A stretch of 64,000 bases of DNA, from contig NZ_QVQV01000002.1 in assembly GCF_003429005.1 (NCBI RefSeq), positions 186,001 through 250,000 of the forward strand, written 5' to 3'. This document shows positions 35,394-43,294 of this stretch, in pieces (the first letter of the stretch is position 1; each line of letters begins with the position of its first letter). The position numbers and the translations under genes are program-made. Source of the DNA: Paraburkholderia sp. DHOC27. Lineage in GTDB: Bacteria; Pseudomonadota; Gammaproteobacteria; Burkholderiales; Burkholderiaceae. The notes under the pieces were generated by a model, which did no database searches, was not told the origin of the DNA, and saw only the letters and a list, made by a program, of their open reading frames with translations.

Positions 35394-36359
35394 TCACTCC
35401 ATCCCGAACGCCACGCGCAAGGCCCTTGCCGCGTCGGCGTGGGCCTTCGCGACATCCGGCACGAAGCCGCCCATCTTGAAGAACTCGTGGATCATGCCCG
35501 CGTAGCAGGTGAACGTAACCTCGTTGCCCGCCGCGCGCAGTTTCTGCGCGTACGCCTCGCCCTCGTCGCTGAGCGGATCGTATTGCGCGGTCGCAATCCA
35601 CGCGGGTGCGACGCCCGCAAAATCCGGCGCGCCACGCGTGCCGTCGAGCGGCGCGAAACGCCAGTCCTCGCGATCATCGGCATTGCGCAGATATTGCTCG
35701 AAGAACCACTGGATGGTTTGCCCCGACAGCAGATACCCCTCGGCGAGCCTCGCATGCGACGCGCTCTCTTGATAGCGGCTCACGCCAGGATAGATCAGCA
35801 TCTGCAAAGCGAGCCTGGGCAAGCCGGCGTCGCGCGCCAGCACCGCGCAGACCGTCGCCAGCGTGCCGCCTGCACTGTCGCCGCCTAGCGCGATGCGCGC
35901 GGCGTCGACGCCGTACAACGAGGCATTCGCGTGCAGCCACGCGAGGGCGTCGAAGGCATCGTCGACGGCAGTGGGAAAGCGATGTTCCGGCGCGAGACGG
36001 TAATCGACGGACAGCACGACGCATTGTCCATCGCGCGCGAACATCCGGCACAACGCGTCGTGCGTCGCAACGCTGCCCACCGTGAAGCCGCCGCCGTGGT
36101 AGTAGATCAGCGCGGGCGCCGGTTCTGCCCAGCTCGGCTCGGCCGGCTGATACATCCGCACGCGGATGGTCGAGCCGTCGCGCGTGGGTACGGTGAGATC
36201 TTCGACGGCGAACATCGGCGCCGACGCAATCTCGAGAATCGGCGCGCTGCGCTCGTACGACGCGCGCGCCTGCTGCGCGGTGAGGGTGTGATACGGCGGA
36301 CGGTTGGCCCGCTCGATCAACTCGAGCACCTGCTCGATTTTCGGATTCAGCGGCATCAT
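35394..36359 (-). CDS. Alpha/beta hydrolase, hormone-sensitive lipase-type esterase
   Basis: A 321-residue carboxylesterase of bacterial family IV. It has the oxyanion motif YYHGGGFTVGS, the nucleophile GDSAGG, an Asp in QYDPLSDEGEAYA and the His in CYAGMIHEFFKMGG. It has no signal peptide, so it acts in the cytosol on short-chain esters. It is the most downstream gene of a leftward set with an SDR and an MDR reductase, suggesting shared catabolism of an ester or ketone substrate, which is inference. Confidence 0.92.
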   Translation of the reverse strand: MMPLNPKIEQVLELIERANRPPYHTLTAQQARASYERSAPILEIASAPMFAVEDLTVPTRDGSTIRVRMYQPAEPSWAEPAPALIYYHGGGFTVGSVATHDALCRMFARDGQCVVLSVDYRLAPEHRFPTAVDDAFDALAWLHANASLYGVDAARIALGGDSAGGTLATVCAVLARDAGLPRLALQMLIYPGVSRYQESASHARLAEGYLLSGQTIQWFFEQYLRNADDREDWRFAPLDGTRGAPDFAGVAPAWIATAQYDPLSDEGEAYAQKLRAAGNEVTFTCYAGMIHEFFKMGGFVPDVAKAHADAARALRVAFGME

Positions 36360-36408
36360 GCTTCGGGCGGCGTCACAGCGCCGTGCGTGGATGATTGAGC
36401 GCCGTATG

Positions 36409-36433
36409 ATGCCACGGACTCAGGCCGTGGCAT
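36409..36433 (-). terminator. Possible terminator hairpin after the SDR gene
   Basis: atgccacgg pairs perfectly with ccgtggcat around a 7-base loop, just past the SDR stop. No T tract follows on the minus strand. Confidence 0.4.
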
Positions 36434-36445
36434 GACGGCACGCAC

Positions 36446-37321
36446 TCATGCCTTCGTCTCCGCTTTCACCTCCGGCTTGAGCGAGAGCGGATCCGTTGGA
36501 TTACGTTGCAGTTCGATATCCTCATTACGCAGATGCACGGTGGGCAGGATGGCGGGATGCGTGAGGATATAAAAGCGCCCTGCTTCGATCGCCTCGAAGG
36601 TTTTCTGCGCCACGTCCGCGGCGCTCAGCTTGCCCGACTGCACGGCGCGCTGCAATTGCTTGCCGGCAGCCAGTTGCGAGCGGGTCGGCGCAGCGTCGTT
36701 GCGCAAGCTGCCGGGACGTGCACGCTCGGCATCGGCGATGCCAGTCGGCACAAAGGCCGGACACAGCAGCGAACAGCCCACCGGCGCGCCCACGCTTTGC
36801 AGGTCGTGATAAAGCGTCTCCGTGAGCGACACCACCGCATGCTTCGACGCGTTATAGACCCCCATCGCGGGAGGCGACAACAGCCCCGCCACGGATGCCG
36901 TATTGACGATGTGCGCCGGTTCGTTCTGGCGCAGCATGATCGGCGTGAAGACCCGCACGCCGTGCGCGACGCCCATCACGTTGACGCCGAACACCCACGC
37001 CCAGTCGTTCGCGCTGCTTTCCCACAGCAGGCCGCCCGAGCCGACGCCGGCGTTATTGAACAACAGGTGGATCTTGCCGAAGGCGTCGAGGGCCGCGTGC
37101 GCGAGGGCCTCGACCTGACTGGCATCGGAGACGTCGGTGGGGACGCCGATCGCATCGGCGCCGGTCGCGCGCAAAGCCTCGACGGTTTGCGCGAGCGCGC
37201 TGGCATCGACATCGGCCAGCACCAGCTTCATGCCGAGCGCCGCGCCCCTGTCTGCGAAAGCGCGGCCAAATCCGCTCGCCGCGCCGGTGGTCACCGCCAC
37301 TTTGCCTTCAAACTGGAACAT
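36446..37321 (-). CDS. Short-chain dehydrogenase/reductase
   Basis: Classical SDR of 291 residues. It has TGAASGFGRAFA for the cofactor, the Asp after LVLADVD that favours NAD(H), NNAG, Ser in NTASVAGLL, and the catalytic YNASK. A C-terminal extension of about 40 residues (TDPLSLKPEVKAETKA) lies beyond the fold. GGAG precedes the ATG. The substrate is unknown. Confidence 0.92.
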   Translation of the reverse strand: MFQFEGKVAVTTGAASGFGRAFADRGAALGMKLVLADVDASALAQTVEALRATGADAIGVPTDVSDASQVEALAHAALDAFGKIHLLFNNAGVGSGGLLWESSANDWAWVFGVNVMGVAHGVRVFTPIMLRQNEPAHIVNTASVAGLLSPPAMGVYNASKHAVVSLTETLYHDLQSVGAPVGCSLLCPAFVPTGIADAERARPGSLRNDAAPTRSQLAAGKQLQRAVQSGKLSAADVAQKTFEAIEAGRFYILTHPAILPTVHLRNEDIELQRNPTDPLSLKPEVKAETKA

Positions 37322-37413
37322 CGAGTGTCTCCGCTGATTGATTGTTTTGGGTGATGCGTGAAATCAGGAATCCGCTTCGTCACGCGGGCGCGCGCTTCGC
37401 GCGCCCAACGCCA

Positions 37414-38412
37414 TCAAATCAGCTTGACCAGTTGCTTGCCGAAGTTCTTGCCCTTGAGCAAGCCGATAAACGCTTGCGGCGCCTGCTCGATGCCTTCCGC
37501 GACACTCTCGCGGTAGTGCAACTGCTTCTGCGCGACCAGCGTGCCAAGTTCAGTCAGCGCTTCGGGCCACACGTCCGGATGTTCGCTGACGATAAAGCCC
37601 TGCACCAATAGACGCTGCGTCAGCAGCAACGCAGGATGCTTGAGCGGCAACGGTTGACCGTCGTAGCTCGCGATCATGCCGCACAGCGCGATGCGACCAA
37701 ACGCGTTCATCCGCGCGAGCGTCACGTCGAGCACTTCGCCGCCGACATTCTCGAAGTAGCCATCCACGCCATCCGGCGTCACCGCCTTCAGGTCTTGATA
37801 GAGATTGCCGGCCTTGTAGTCGACGCACGCATCGAAGCCGAGATGTTCGACCACGTAACGGCATTTGTCCGCGCCGCCGGCGATGCCGACTGCCCGCGCG
37901 CCTGCGCGCTTCGCCAGTTGGCCGACCACACCGCCTACCGCGCCGCTCGCCGCGCTCACCACGACGGTCTCACCGGCGCGCGGCGCGATGATCTTGTTCA
38001 AACCGTACCAGCCGGTGACGCCCGGCATGCCCACCGCGCCCAGATACGCCGAGAGCGGAATATGCGTCGCGTCGACCTTGCGGACACCAGCGCCATCGGA
38101 CGTGCCGAACTCCTGCCAGCCGAACATGGCGACCACCTTGTCGCCTACCGCGAATTTCGGATGCTTCGATTCGACCACTTCACCGACCGTCCCGCCAATC
38201 ATCACCTGATCGAGCGGCTGCGGCGCCGCGTACGACTTGCTGTCGTTCATGCGACCACGCATGTACGGGTCCAGCGACATATAGTGATTGCGCACGCGGA
38301 AGTGTCCGTCGGCGAGCGGTTCGAGCGGCGCTTCCACGAGCCTGAAATTGCTGGGCGAAGCCGCGCCTTCAGGACGTGAAGCCAGTACCCATTGCCGGTT
38401 GATCTGAGTCAT
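37414..38412 (-). CDS. NADP-dependent MDR oxidoreductase (CurA/leukotriene-B4-dehydrogenase type)
   Basis: Zinc-free medium-chain reductase of about 332 residues. It has YMSLDPYMRGRMND, PGVTGWYGL, the nucleotide loop SAASGAVGGVVGQLAK, and DGYFENVGGEVLD. The family reduces C=C bonds in enones and aldehydes such as curcumin or prostaglandin-like compounds. The start ATG 38412 has GGAG upstream and gives the usual length; the open frame runs to 38493 and another ATG is at 38427. Confidence 0.92.
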   Translation of the reverse strand: MTQINRQWVLASRPEGAASPSNFRLVEAPLEPLADGHFRVRNHYMSLDPYMRGRMNDSKSYAAPQPLDQVMIGGTVGEVVESKHPKFAVGDKVVAMFGWQEFGTSDGAGVRKVDATHIPLSAYLGAVGMPGVTGWYGLNKIIAPRAGETVVVSAASGAVGGVVGQLAKRAGARAVGIAGGADKCRYVVEHLGFDACVDYKAGNLYQDLKAVTPDGVDGYFENVGGEVLDVTLARMNAFGRIALCGMIASYDGQPLPLKHPALLLTQRLLVQGFIVSEHPDVWPEALTELGTLVAQKQLHYRESVAEGIEQAPQAFIGLLKGKNFGKQLVKLI

Positions 38413-38528
38413 GTTGAGCGTCTCCATTGTTTGATCTGCATCTGTGTTGGGGGTCCGGGTCAGACCCAGGTGCGCGACGTGCCCCACATGCATGGCGTGC
38501 GTGCCGGGCGCACGTCGCGTCCTGCACT

Positions 38529-39098
38529 TCAGCCGTCGCTTGGACCGGGTTTCGCGGACGGGTCGCTGCGCAGGCGCTGTTGCGTCACCTCGCGGCCCAC
38601 GGCCAGACGACGCATGTACTTGAAGGTGCCGAGCGCCTTGGCCACGAAGTGGCCCTCGCTGTCGCGGATCTCGCCTTCGCAGTAGGCCATTGTCGTGGAG
38701 CGGTGCAGCACGCGCGCGGTGGCGCGCAACTCGCCGCGACCGGGCTGCATGAAGTTCACCTTCATCTCCACCGTGACGACACCCACACCATCGCCCGCCA
38801 GGCTGCGAGCCGCCATGGCGAGCGCGACGTCGGCTAGCGTCATCGTGACACCGCCGTGCGCGACAGCCCAGGTGTTCATGTGATTCGCGGCGAGCGGCAG
38901 CACGACTTCGCTGGCGCCGTCGGCCGCGGAAACGAGGTGCACGCCGAGATTGTCGACGAACGGGCTTTCGAGGACCGGCAGCGCATTGGTGGCGGCTGCG
39001 CGTTCGGTGCGCTCAGTGCGGTCCGCGGGTTCGCTCTGCGCCATGGCGGACGGGTCCGCAGCGGGCGCGCCGGGGCGCCCTTTCAGCGAATTACTCAT
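38529..39098 (-). CDS. PaaI-type hotdog thioesterase
   Basis: A 189-residue acyl-CoA thioesterase. The hotdog core has NTWAVAHGGVTMTLADVALAMAA (with the HGG active-site loop), VTVEMKVNFMQPGRGELRATARVLHRS and the end GTFKYMRR. About 45 N-terminal residues are polar and Ala/Glu-rich, likely disordered. It begins 9 bases after the Dabb gene stop. Confidence 0.9.
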   Translation of the reverse strand: MSNSLKGRPGAPAADPSAMAQSEPADRTERTERAAATNALPVLESPFVDNLGVHLVSAADGASEVVLPLAANHMNTWAVAHGGVTMTLADVALAMAARSLAGDGVGVVTVEMKVNFMQPGRGELRATARVLHRSTTMAYCEGEIRDSEGHFVAKALGTFKYMRRLAVGREVTQQRLRSDPSAKPGPSDG

Positions 39099-39107
39099 CG
39101 ACGTGCT

Positions 39108-39410
39108 TCAGGCGAAATAATCGACGCACTGGCGAGCTTCACGTACCGCGCCGACGAATACCTTGAGCTTTTCGTGGGTGGGATGAACCTGGTAGGCGTC
39201 GAGGGCTGCCTTGTCGGCGAAGTCGGAGACGAGCACGACGTCATAGTTGGATTCGAGGCCTTCGCCGGCCAGACCGACATCCATACTCAGAATGCCCGGC
39301 ACGATGTCGCGGCACGCTTCGAGCATCGCTTTCATCTTCACGGCGTTTTCGGCGCGGCTCGCGCCCTCGGCCGTTTCCTTCAACTTCCACATCACAATGT
39401 GTCGAATCAC
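39108..39410 (-). CDS. Dabb family (stress-responsive alpha/beta barrel) protein
   Basis: A 100-residue ferredoxin-like fold protein: IRHIVMWKLKE, then MDVGLAGEGLESNYDVVLVSDFADKAALDAYQVHPTHEKLKVFV with the conserved HP. The start GTG at 39410 has AAGGTG 6 bases upstream and gives the usual length; the longer frame to 39500 is basic and unsupported. Some members are oligomeric binding proteins or cyclases of polyketides; a specific role cannot be assigned. Confidence 0.85.
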   Translation of the reverse strand: MIRHIVMWKLKETAEGASRAENAVKMKAMLEACRDIVPGILSMDVGLAGEGLESNYDVVLVSDFADKAALDAYQVHPTHEKLKVFVGAVREARQCVDYFA

Positions 39411-39641
39411 AGTCTTCACCTTCGTTGGGTTGTGCAGGCCTTTACGATAACCGATCACCGCTGCTTTTGCCTTGCGGCGCTGCGCGGCCGCACGCGGCAA
39501 TCGTCACGATGATCGCGCTGGCGACGCGGCATGCGTGCTGCCATGCCAGCGTAGCCACGATGATAAACCCGTCAACCCTGCGGCCGAAGTACAAGCCACG
39601 AAGTTCGTCTGTTGCGACTACATGAAACCTGTTCCCTGTTC

Positions 39642-39693
39642 AGGCCAATTCAGCTTGCCAATTCAGCAGGCCAACCCCGCAGGCCAGTTCAGC
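39642..39693. repeat. 13-bp tandem repeat, 4 copies
   Basis: Units aggccaattcagc, ttgccaattcagc, aggccaaccccgc and aggccagttcagc follow each other without a gap from 39642. The last covers the stop codon (39689-39691) of the BPSS1780 gene. Confidence 0.8.
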
Positions 39694-40486
39694 GCCCGAT
39701 GAACACATCGCGATACGCGCCGTAGAGCGACAGCAGCGGCACGGCGGTCAGGACCGGCGTCAGCACGAGAGCGCGCAGAGCGAGCGGCACCATCGGCGCG
39801 AGCAGCACGGCCACCGTGACGATCACGAAGTAGACCAGCGTGGCCGGCCAGTTGCGTGCGGCACCGCTCAGGCTTTCGAGCATCGCGTCATGAGGAGTCA
39901 TGTCGTGCAGCATCACGAGCGCCGGAGCGAAGCATGCCGAGGCGATCGCGACAGCGAAGATCGACGCGCCGAGCAGCGATTCCAGTACGCCGCGCACGCC
40001 CTGCTCCCCGCCGTAGACAATGGAAACGAAGTGCTGGCCGCTTGCCGTGACGGAAGATTGCAGCGACACATGGAAGGTCGCCAGTAACACCACATAGCCG
40101 ATCGCGACGATCGCCGCGCCATACAGTCCGATCACGCACAGCGCGTTGCTGCGCCGTCCGAGTGTGGCCAACAGTTCGCGCAGCGACACCGTTTCGCCCT
40201 TGCTGGCGGCATCCTGCGCGACCATCAGGGCACCCACTACCACCGGAGCGAGCAGCACGGCGAGCGGCCGCAGCAATGGCAGCATGCCGAACAGCGTCGC
40301 GCAATCGGCGCTGATCAACAGCACGCTCAGCCACAGCACGGGCTGCTGGGCGAGCGCACGGCAGCCGCTCGCGAGCCATTCGACGATATGCAGCGGATTG
40401 ACTTCCCTGCCACCGGCAAACGGCAATACCGGCACTTGATGGAGACGGCTTCCCTTGGAAACGTCGCGCAGATATTCGGTGTTCAT
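39689..40486 (-). CDS. BPSS1780 family membrane protein
   Basis: A 265-residue inner-membrane protein with about six hydrophobic helices after a cytosolic N-terminus (VPVLPFAGGREVNPLHIVEWLASGCRA). The family is named from Burkholderia and has no known function. Helices include LAVLLAPVVVGALMVA, CVIGLYGAAIVAIGYVVLLA and LVYFVIVTVAVLLAPMVPLALRA. It lies 120 bases downstream of the HAAS/PadR pair on the same strand and could belong to their regulon. Confidence 0.8.
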   Translation of the reverse strand: MNTEYLRDVSKGSRLHQVPVLPFAGGREVNPLHIVEWLASGCRALAQQPVLWLSVLLISADCATLFGMLPLLRPLAVLLAPVVVGALMVAQDAASKGETVSLRELLATLGRRSNALCVIGLYGAAIVAIGYVVLLATFHVSLQSSVTASGQHFVSIVYGGEQGVRGVLESLLGASIFAVAIASACFAPALVMLHDMTPHDAMLESLSGAARNWPATLVYFVIVTVAVLLAPMVPLALRALVLTPVLTAVPLLSLYGAYRDVFIGR

Positions 40487-40532
40487 GATGAGATCCTTAG
40501 CAATAGCGAAAGTGAGGTTCTTACTGCCGGGC

Positions 40533-40590
40533 TGTTCGGTGCTGCAATGTTCGGTGCTGCAATGTTCGGTGCTGCGTGTTCGGTGCTACA
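40533..40590. repeat. 14-15-bp tandem repeat, 4 copies
   Basis: tgttcggtgctgcaa occurs exactly at 40533 and 40548, then tgttcggtgctgcg at 40563 and tgttcggtgctaca at 40577. It fills the gap between the HAAS and BPSS1780 genes. Confidence 0.85.
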
Positions 40591-40605
40591 GACACGTTGT
40601 TTTTC

Positions 40606-41775
40606 TCAGGACGTCTGCCCGCGGTCGAGGCTCGCGGAGATGACGTCGAACTGCCGTTTCACGTAACGCGACACCGCGCGCCAGGTCACGCGGGTCAACC
40701 AGATGCACAGCAGGAGGCCAATCACGCCAACCGGGAACATCACAACGGCGTAGGTGTATTCGCTCTTCGATGCCTTGACGTGGATCACATCGCGGCCATC
40801 GTCGATATTCACGCCGCTGCTGCCGATGTCCACCGAGTCCGTGCCGCTATGCACCGTCATGTGTTTCGAGTGGCCGTTGCCGTCCTGTTCCACCTTGACG
40901 TTGTCGCCGTCGTCGCTCGATACGTCCCACACCATCGAGCCGTCCTTGCCGGAACGCGACACGGACACGCGGTTGTCGTCGTCATCCTTCAGGTCGAGCG
41001 CCACCACGTCGTCGCGGGCGATGCTCCACGTGCCGTCGCTGTTTTTCGTCAGCATGTGGCGCGCGTCCTCGGAGGTGCTCTCGAACTTGAGCTTGCCGTC
41101 CTCGTTCTTGGACATTTCGATGGCGCCCGAACGCGTCACCAGCGAAAGCTTGCTGCCTTCCTGCAGATCGAACACGAAGCGGTTGCCGACGATCTTCAGG
41201 TCTTTCAGATTGCCCGGTGCGTCGTCGCTGTCGTTGTCGTCATCGTCGTTTGCGGCCTGTGCGGTGGATGCCCCCGCTGCCGCACTTGCCGATGCGCCGC
41301 TTGCCGCCACCTGCGGACGCTTTTCCGACTCGCTGCTGCTGAAACTGAACGGCAACGCATCACGCGCGGTCTTGCCGAAAAAGTGATGGCTGCTCAACGC
41401 GATCACGCCGACCAGTCCTGCGATGGTGAGCGCGCTCGATACGACGTAGCCGATGGTCAGCAGCATCAGGTAGATCATGAACGGCACCAGCAGCAGCACG
41501 TTCAGGAGACCAAGGCCCGAGATCGACACGATCACGCGGATCAGGTTGCCCACCGAGCGGCGGTCCTGCCACTGACGGTAATTCGCCTGCGCCTTCAGTT
41601 CGCGGGCCAGCTTGACCGGGTCGCCCAGCGCGGCGATCACGTCTTCCTCACGACGCCCGGCGGCCAGGCCGTCGCCGATGTACTCGTGATAGTCCGCAAT
41701 GATTTCATCGACCGCCTGCTTCGGCAGACTGCTCAGCTCCCGGCGCAGCGTCTCAATGAATACGTCCTGCTTCAT
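40606..41775 (-). CDS. HAAS/DUF1700 domain membrane protein
   Basis: A 389-residue protein. Residues 1-75 form a HAAS (DUF1700) helical domain (FIETLRRELSSLPKQAVDEIIADYHEYI, EEDVIAALGDPVKLARELKA). Two or three membrane helices follow (about 80-130), then a soluble part of over 200 residues rich in Asp, Ser and Lys (NDDDDNDSDDAPG) with repeated short strands, and a final helix (YAVVMFPVGVIGLLLCIWL). ATG 41775 overlaps the PadR stop by 4 bases. In the family, HAAS proteins are paired with PadR and thought to control it from the membrane. Confidence 0.85.
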   Translation of the reverse strand: MKQDVFIETLRRELSSLPKQAVDEIIADYHEYIGDGLAAGRREEDVIAALGDPVKLARELKAQANYRQWQDRRSVGNLIRVIVSISGLGLLNVLLLVPFMIYLMLLTIGYVVSSALTIAGLVGVIALSSHHFFGKTARDALPFSFSSSESEKRPQVAASGASASAAAGASTAQAANDDDDNDSDDAPGNLKDLKIVGNRFVFDLQEGSKLSLVTRSGAIEMSKNEDGKLKFESTSEDARHMLTKNSDGTWSIARDDVVALDLKDDDDNRVSVSRSGKDGSMVWDVSSDDGDNVKVEQDGNGHSKHMTVHSGTDSVDIGSSGVNIDDGRDVIHVKASKSEYTYAVVMFPVGVIGLLLCIWLTRVTWRAVSRYVKRQFDVISASLDRGQTS

Positions 41776-42113
41776 GGGTTGTCCCCTGTTTCTGTTTTGT
41801 TGCCGGGTTGCTGCAGCACGCCGTTGACTTCGTCCACGAAACTGCGCCACTCGTCTTCCATTTCAAGCAAGCTGCGGCGGCCCTGGCCGGTCAGCGAGTA
41901 ATACTTGCGCGGCGGCCCGGAGTTCGATTCCACCAGGTACGTCGAGACCCAGGCTTCGGCCTGCAGACGACGCATCAGCGGGTAAATCGTCCCTTCGCTG
42001 ATTTCCATCGTTTCCGCCAGCGTCGATACCAGCTCGTAGGCGTAGCTGTCCCCGCGAGCGAGGACGGCCAGCACACACATGTCGAGCGTTCCTTTTTTTA
42101 ACTGCGTTTTCAT
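41772..42113 (-). CDS. PadR family transcriptional regulator
   Basis: A 113-residue winged-helix regulator of the short PadR-s2 type. It has KKGTLDMCVLAVLARGDSYAYEL, the recognition part ISEGTIYPLMRRLQAEAWVS, and the wing PPRKYYSLTGQGRRSLLEMEDEW. It probably represses its own promoter, where two nearly identical 21-bp sites with dyad symmetry lie upstream. It is translationally coupled to the HAAS protein gene. Confidence 0.93.
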   Translation of the reverse strand: MKTQLKKGTLDMCVLAVLARGDSYAYELVSTLAETMEISEGTIYPLMRRLQAEAWVSTYLVESNSGPPRKYYSLTGQGRRSLLEMEDEWRSFVDEVNGVLQQPGNKTETGDNP

Positions 42114-42139
42114 CTAAGTCCACGGTTGTAGTGTGCGTT

Positions 42140-42160
42140 GCAAGGTACCGTGCTATGCAC
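42140..42160 (-). promoter_or_regulatory. Candidate PadR operator, proximal copy
   Basis: A 21-bp element (gcaaggtaccgtg then ctatgcac) 27 bases before the padR ATG. Its core gcaaggtaccgtgc is a near-palindrome centred on ggtacc. The same element recurs 86 bases further upstream with three changes. Confidence 0.55.
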
Positions 42161-42213
42161 TGTCACCGGTCGGAGTTGCAGCCGCGGTGGCCATGACCGA
42201 AATATAGCAACCC

Positions 42214-43146
42214 CTACTGTTTTATGCAAGGTACTGTTTTATGCACGCGTCCCAGCCGCTCATTCAGAAGCTCATTCAGCCGCCCCCCCAGCGCCCCGAT
42301 CGTGATATCCAGCAGCGCCCGCAGACGCGCGACGCGCCGCAGATCGCGGTGATAGCCGAGCCAGACGTCCCGTCCCGGCGGCGCTTCGCCGAGATCGATA
42401 CGCCGCAGCCCCGCCGTGCTGTCCCCCAGCAGACACGGCAGCACGGCGAAGCCGCCGCCTTCGGCGCACATGCGCGCCTGCGCGCCGCGATTGTTGCTGC
42501 CGAAGGCAATCCGCGCGTTCGGCAGCATGTGCTTCACCCATTCCACGTCCGGTAGCGTGCCGAATGCGCTGTCCATGCTGATGATGTCGAAGCCCTCCCC
42601 GTCGCCCGCTCGCGGTGCGACGAGGTCCAGCCGGCCATAGAGCGCGTAGTCCATACGCATCAACTTGCGCTGGATGACGTCGGGCTCTTCAAACGGCGTG
42701 ATGCGGAACGCCAGGTCCGTTTCGCGGCGGGCGAGATTGTAGGGGCGCGAATCCGTGACCAGCTCCAGTGACACGCCCCGATGTTGCGCGAGAAAGCGCG
42801 CGAACACGGGTGTCAACACGTGCACACCGAACCAGTCCGACGACGACACGCGCAACAGACCGGTCAGTCTGGCGTCCGTGCCGGCCAGCGCCCGCGTAAA
42901 GCCCAGCGCTTCCTCTTCCATCCGTTCGGCATGAGCAAGGACCGCGGCGCCCTCGTCGGTCAGCACGAAGCCGTCGCGCGTGCGCTGAAACAGCGCGTTG
43001 CCGACCGCCTCCTCCAGCGCCCGCAGACGCCGGCCCATGGTCGGCTGGGTTTGCCCGATCTGACGCGCAGCCGCGCCCAGCGTGCCGCAGCGGGCAATCG
43101 CCAGAAACACACGGACGTCACTCCATTCCATCGCTCGCTCAGTCAT
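42214..43146 (-). CDS. LysR family transcriptional regulator
   Basis: A 310-residue LTTR. The N-terminal winged helix (EWSDVRVFLAIARCGTLGAAARQIGQTQPTMGRRLRALEEAVG) is of the GcvA/TrpI-like single-residue variant. The effector domain starts at LRVSSSDWFGVHVLTPV. The C-terminus from about residue 290 (NELLNERLG, then HKTVPCIKQ) is encoded by the 17-bp repeat and looks like a recent extension. It is divergent from the quinone oxidoreductase gene at 43.3 kb and probably controls it. Lys/Thr codons near the end differ from the rest. Confidence 0.92.
   Translation of the reverse strand: MTERAMEWSDVRVFLAIARCGTLGAAARQIGQTQPTMGRRLRALEEAVGNALFQRTRDGFVLTDEGAAVLAHAERMEEEALGFTRALAGTDARLTGLLRVSSSDWFGVHVLTPVFARFLAQHRGVSLELVTDSRPYNLARRETDLAFRITPFEEPDVIQRKLMRMDYALYGRLDLVAPRAGDGEGFDIISMDSAFGTLPDVEWVKHMLPNARIAFGSNNRGAQARMCAEGGGFAVLPCLLGDSTAGLRRIDLGEAPPGRDVWLGYHRDLRRVARLRALLDITIGALGGRLNELLNERLGRVHKTVPCIKQ
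42215..42248. repeat. 17-bp tandem repeat within the LysR 3' end; contains distal candidate PadR operator
   Basis: tactgttttatgcaagg (42215-42231) is followed directly by tactgttttatgcacgc (42232-42248). Within it, 42226-42246 matches the proximal element at 42140-42160 in 18 of 21 positions. The repeat codes for the last residues of the LysR protein. Confidence 0.6.
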
Positions 43147-43176
43147 TTTTGTTTGATTATCATTCTGATTCTTTGA

Positions 43177-43201
43177 TGTACATGCATTTACGCATGATAC
43201 A
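43177..43201. promoter_or_regulatory. Dyad between LysR gene and oxidoreductase gene
   Basis: catgc-atttac-gcatg, flanked by tgta on the left and taca on the right, gives an interrupted palindrome in the 148-base divergent gap. Location and symmetry suit a LysR-type regulator site. Confidence 0.5.
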
Positions 43202-43294
43202 AGATGGATGCGTGGCCTCGTTGCATCAACGGCTCATCACACGATAGATCCGCTCCCAAACCGGATTGATCTCCAACCGAAAAAGGCACCCATC

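Noticed and set aside
39642..39693. CRISPR-like array
   Set aside because: The units are 13 bp, contiguous and without spacers, and no cas genes are present; it is a simple tandem repeat. The same holds for the other arrays.
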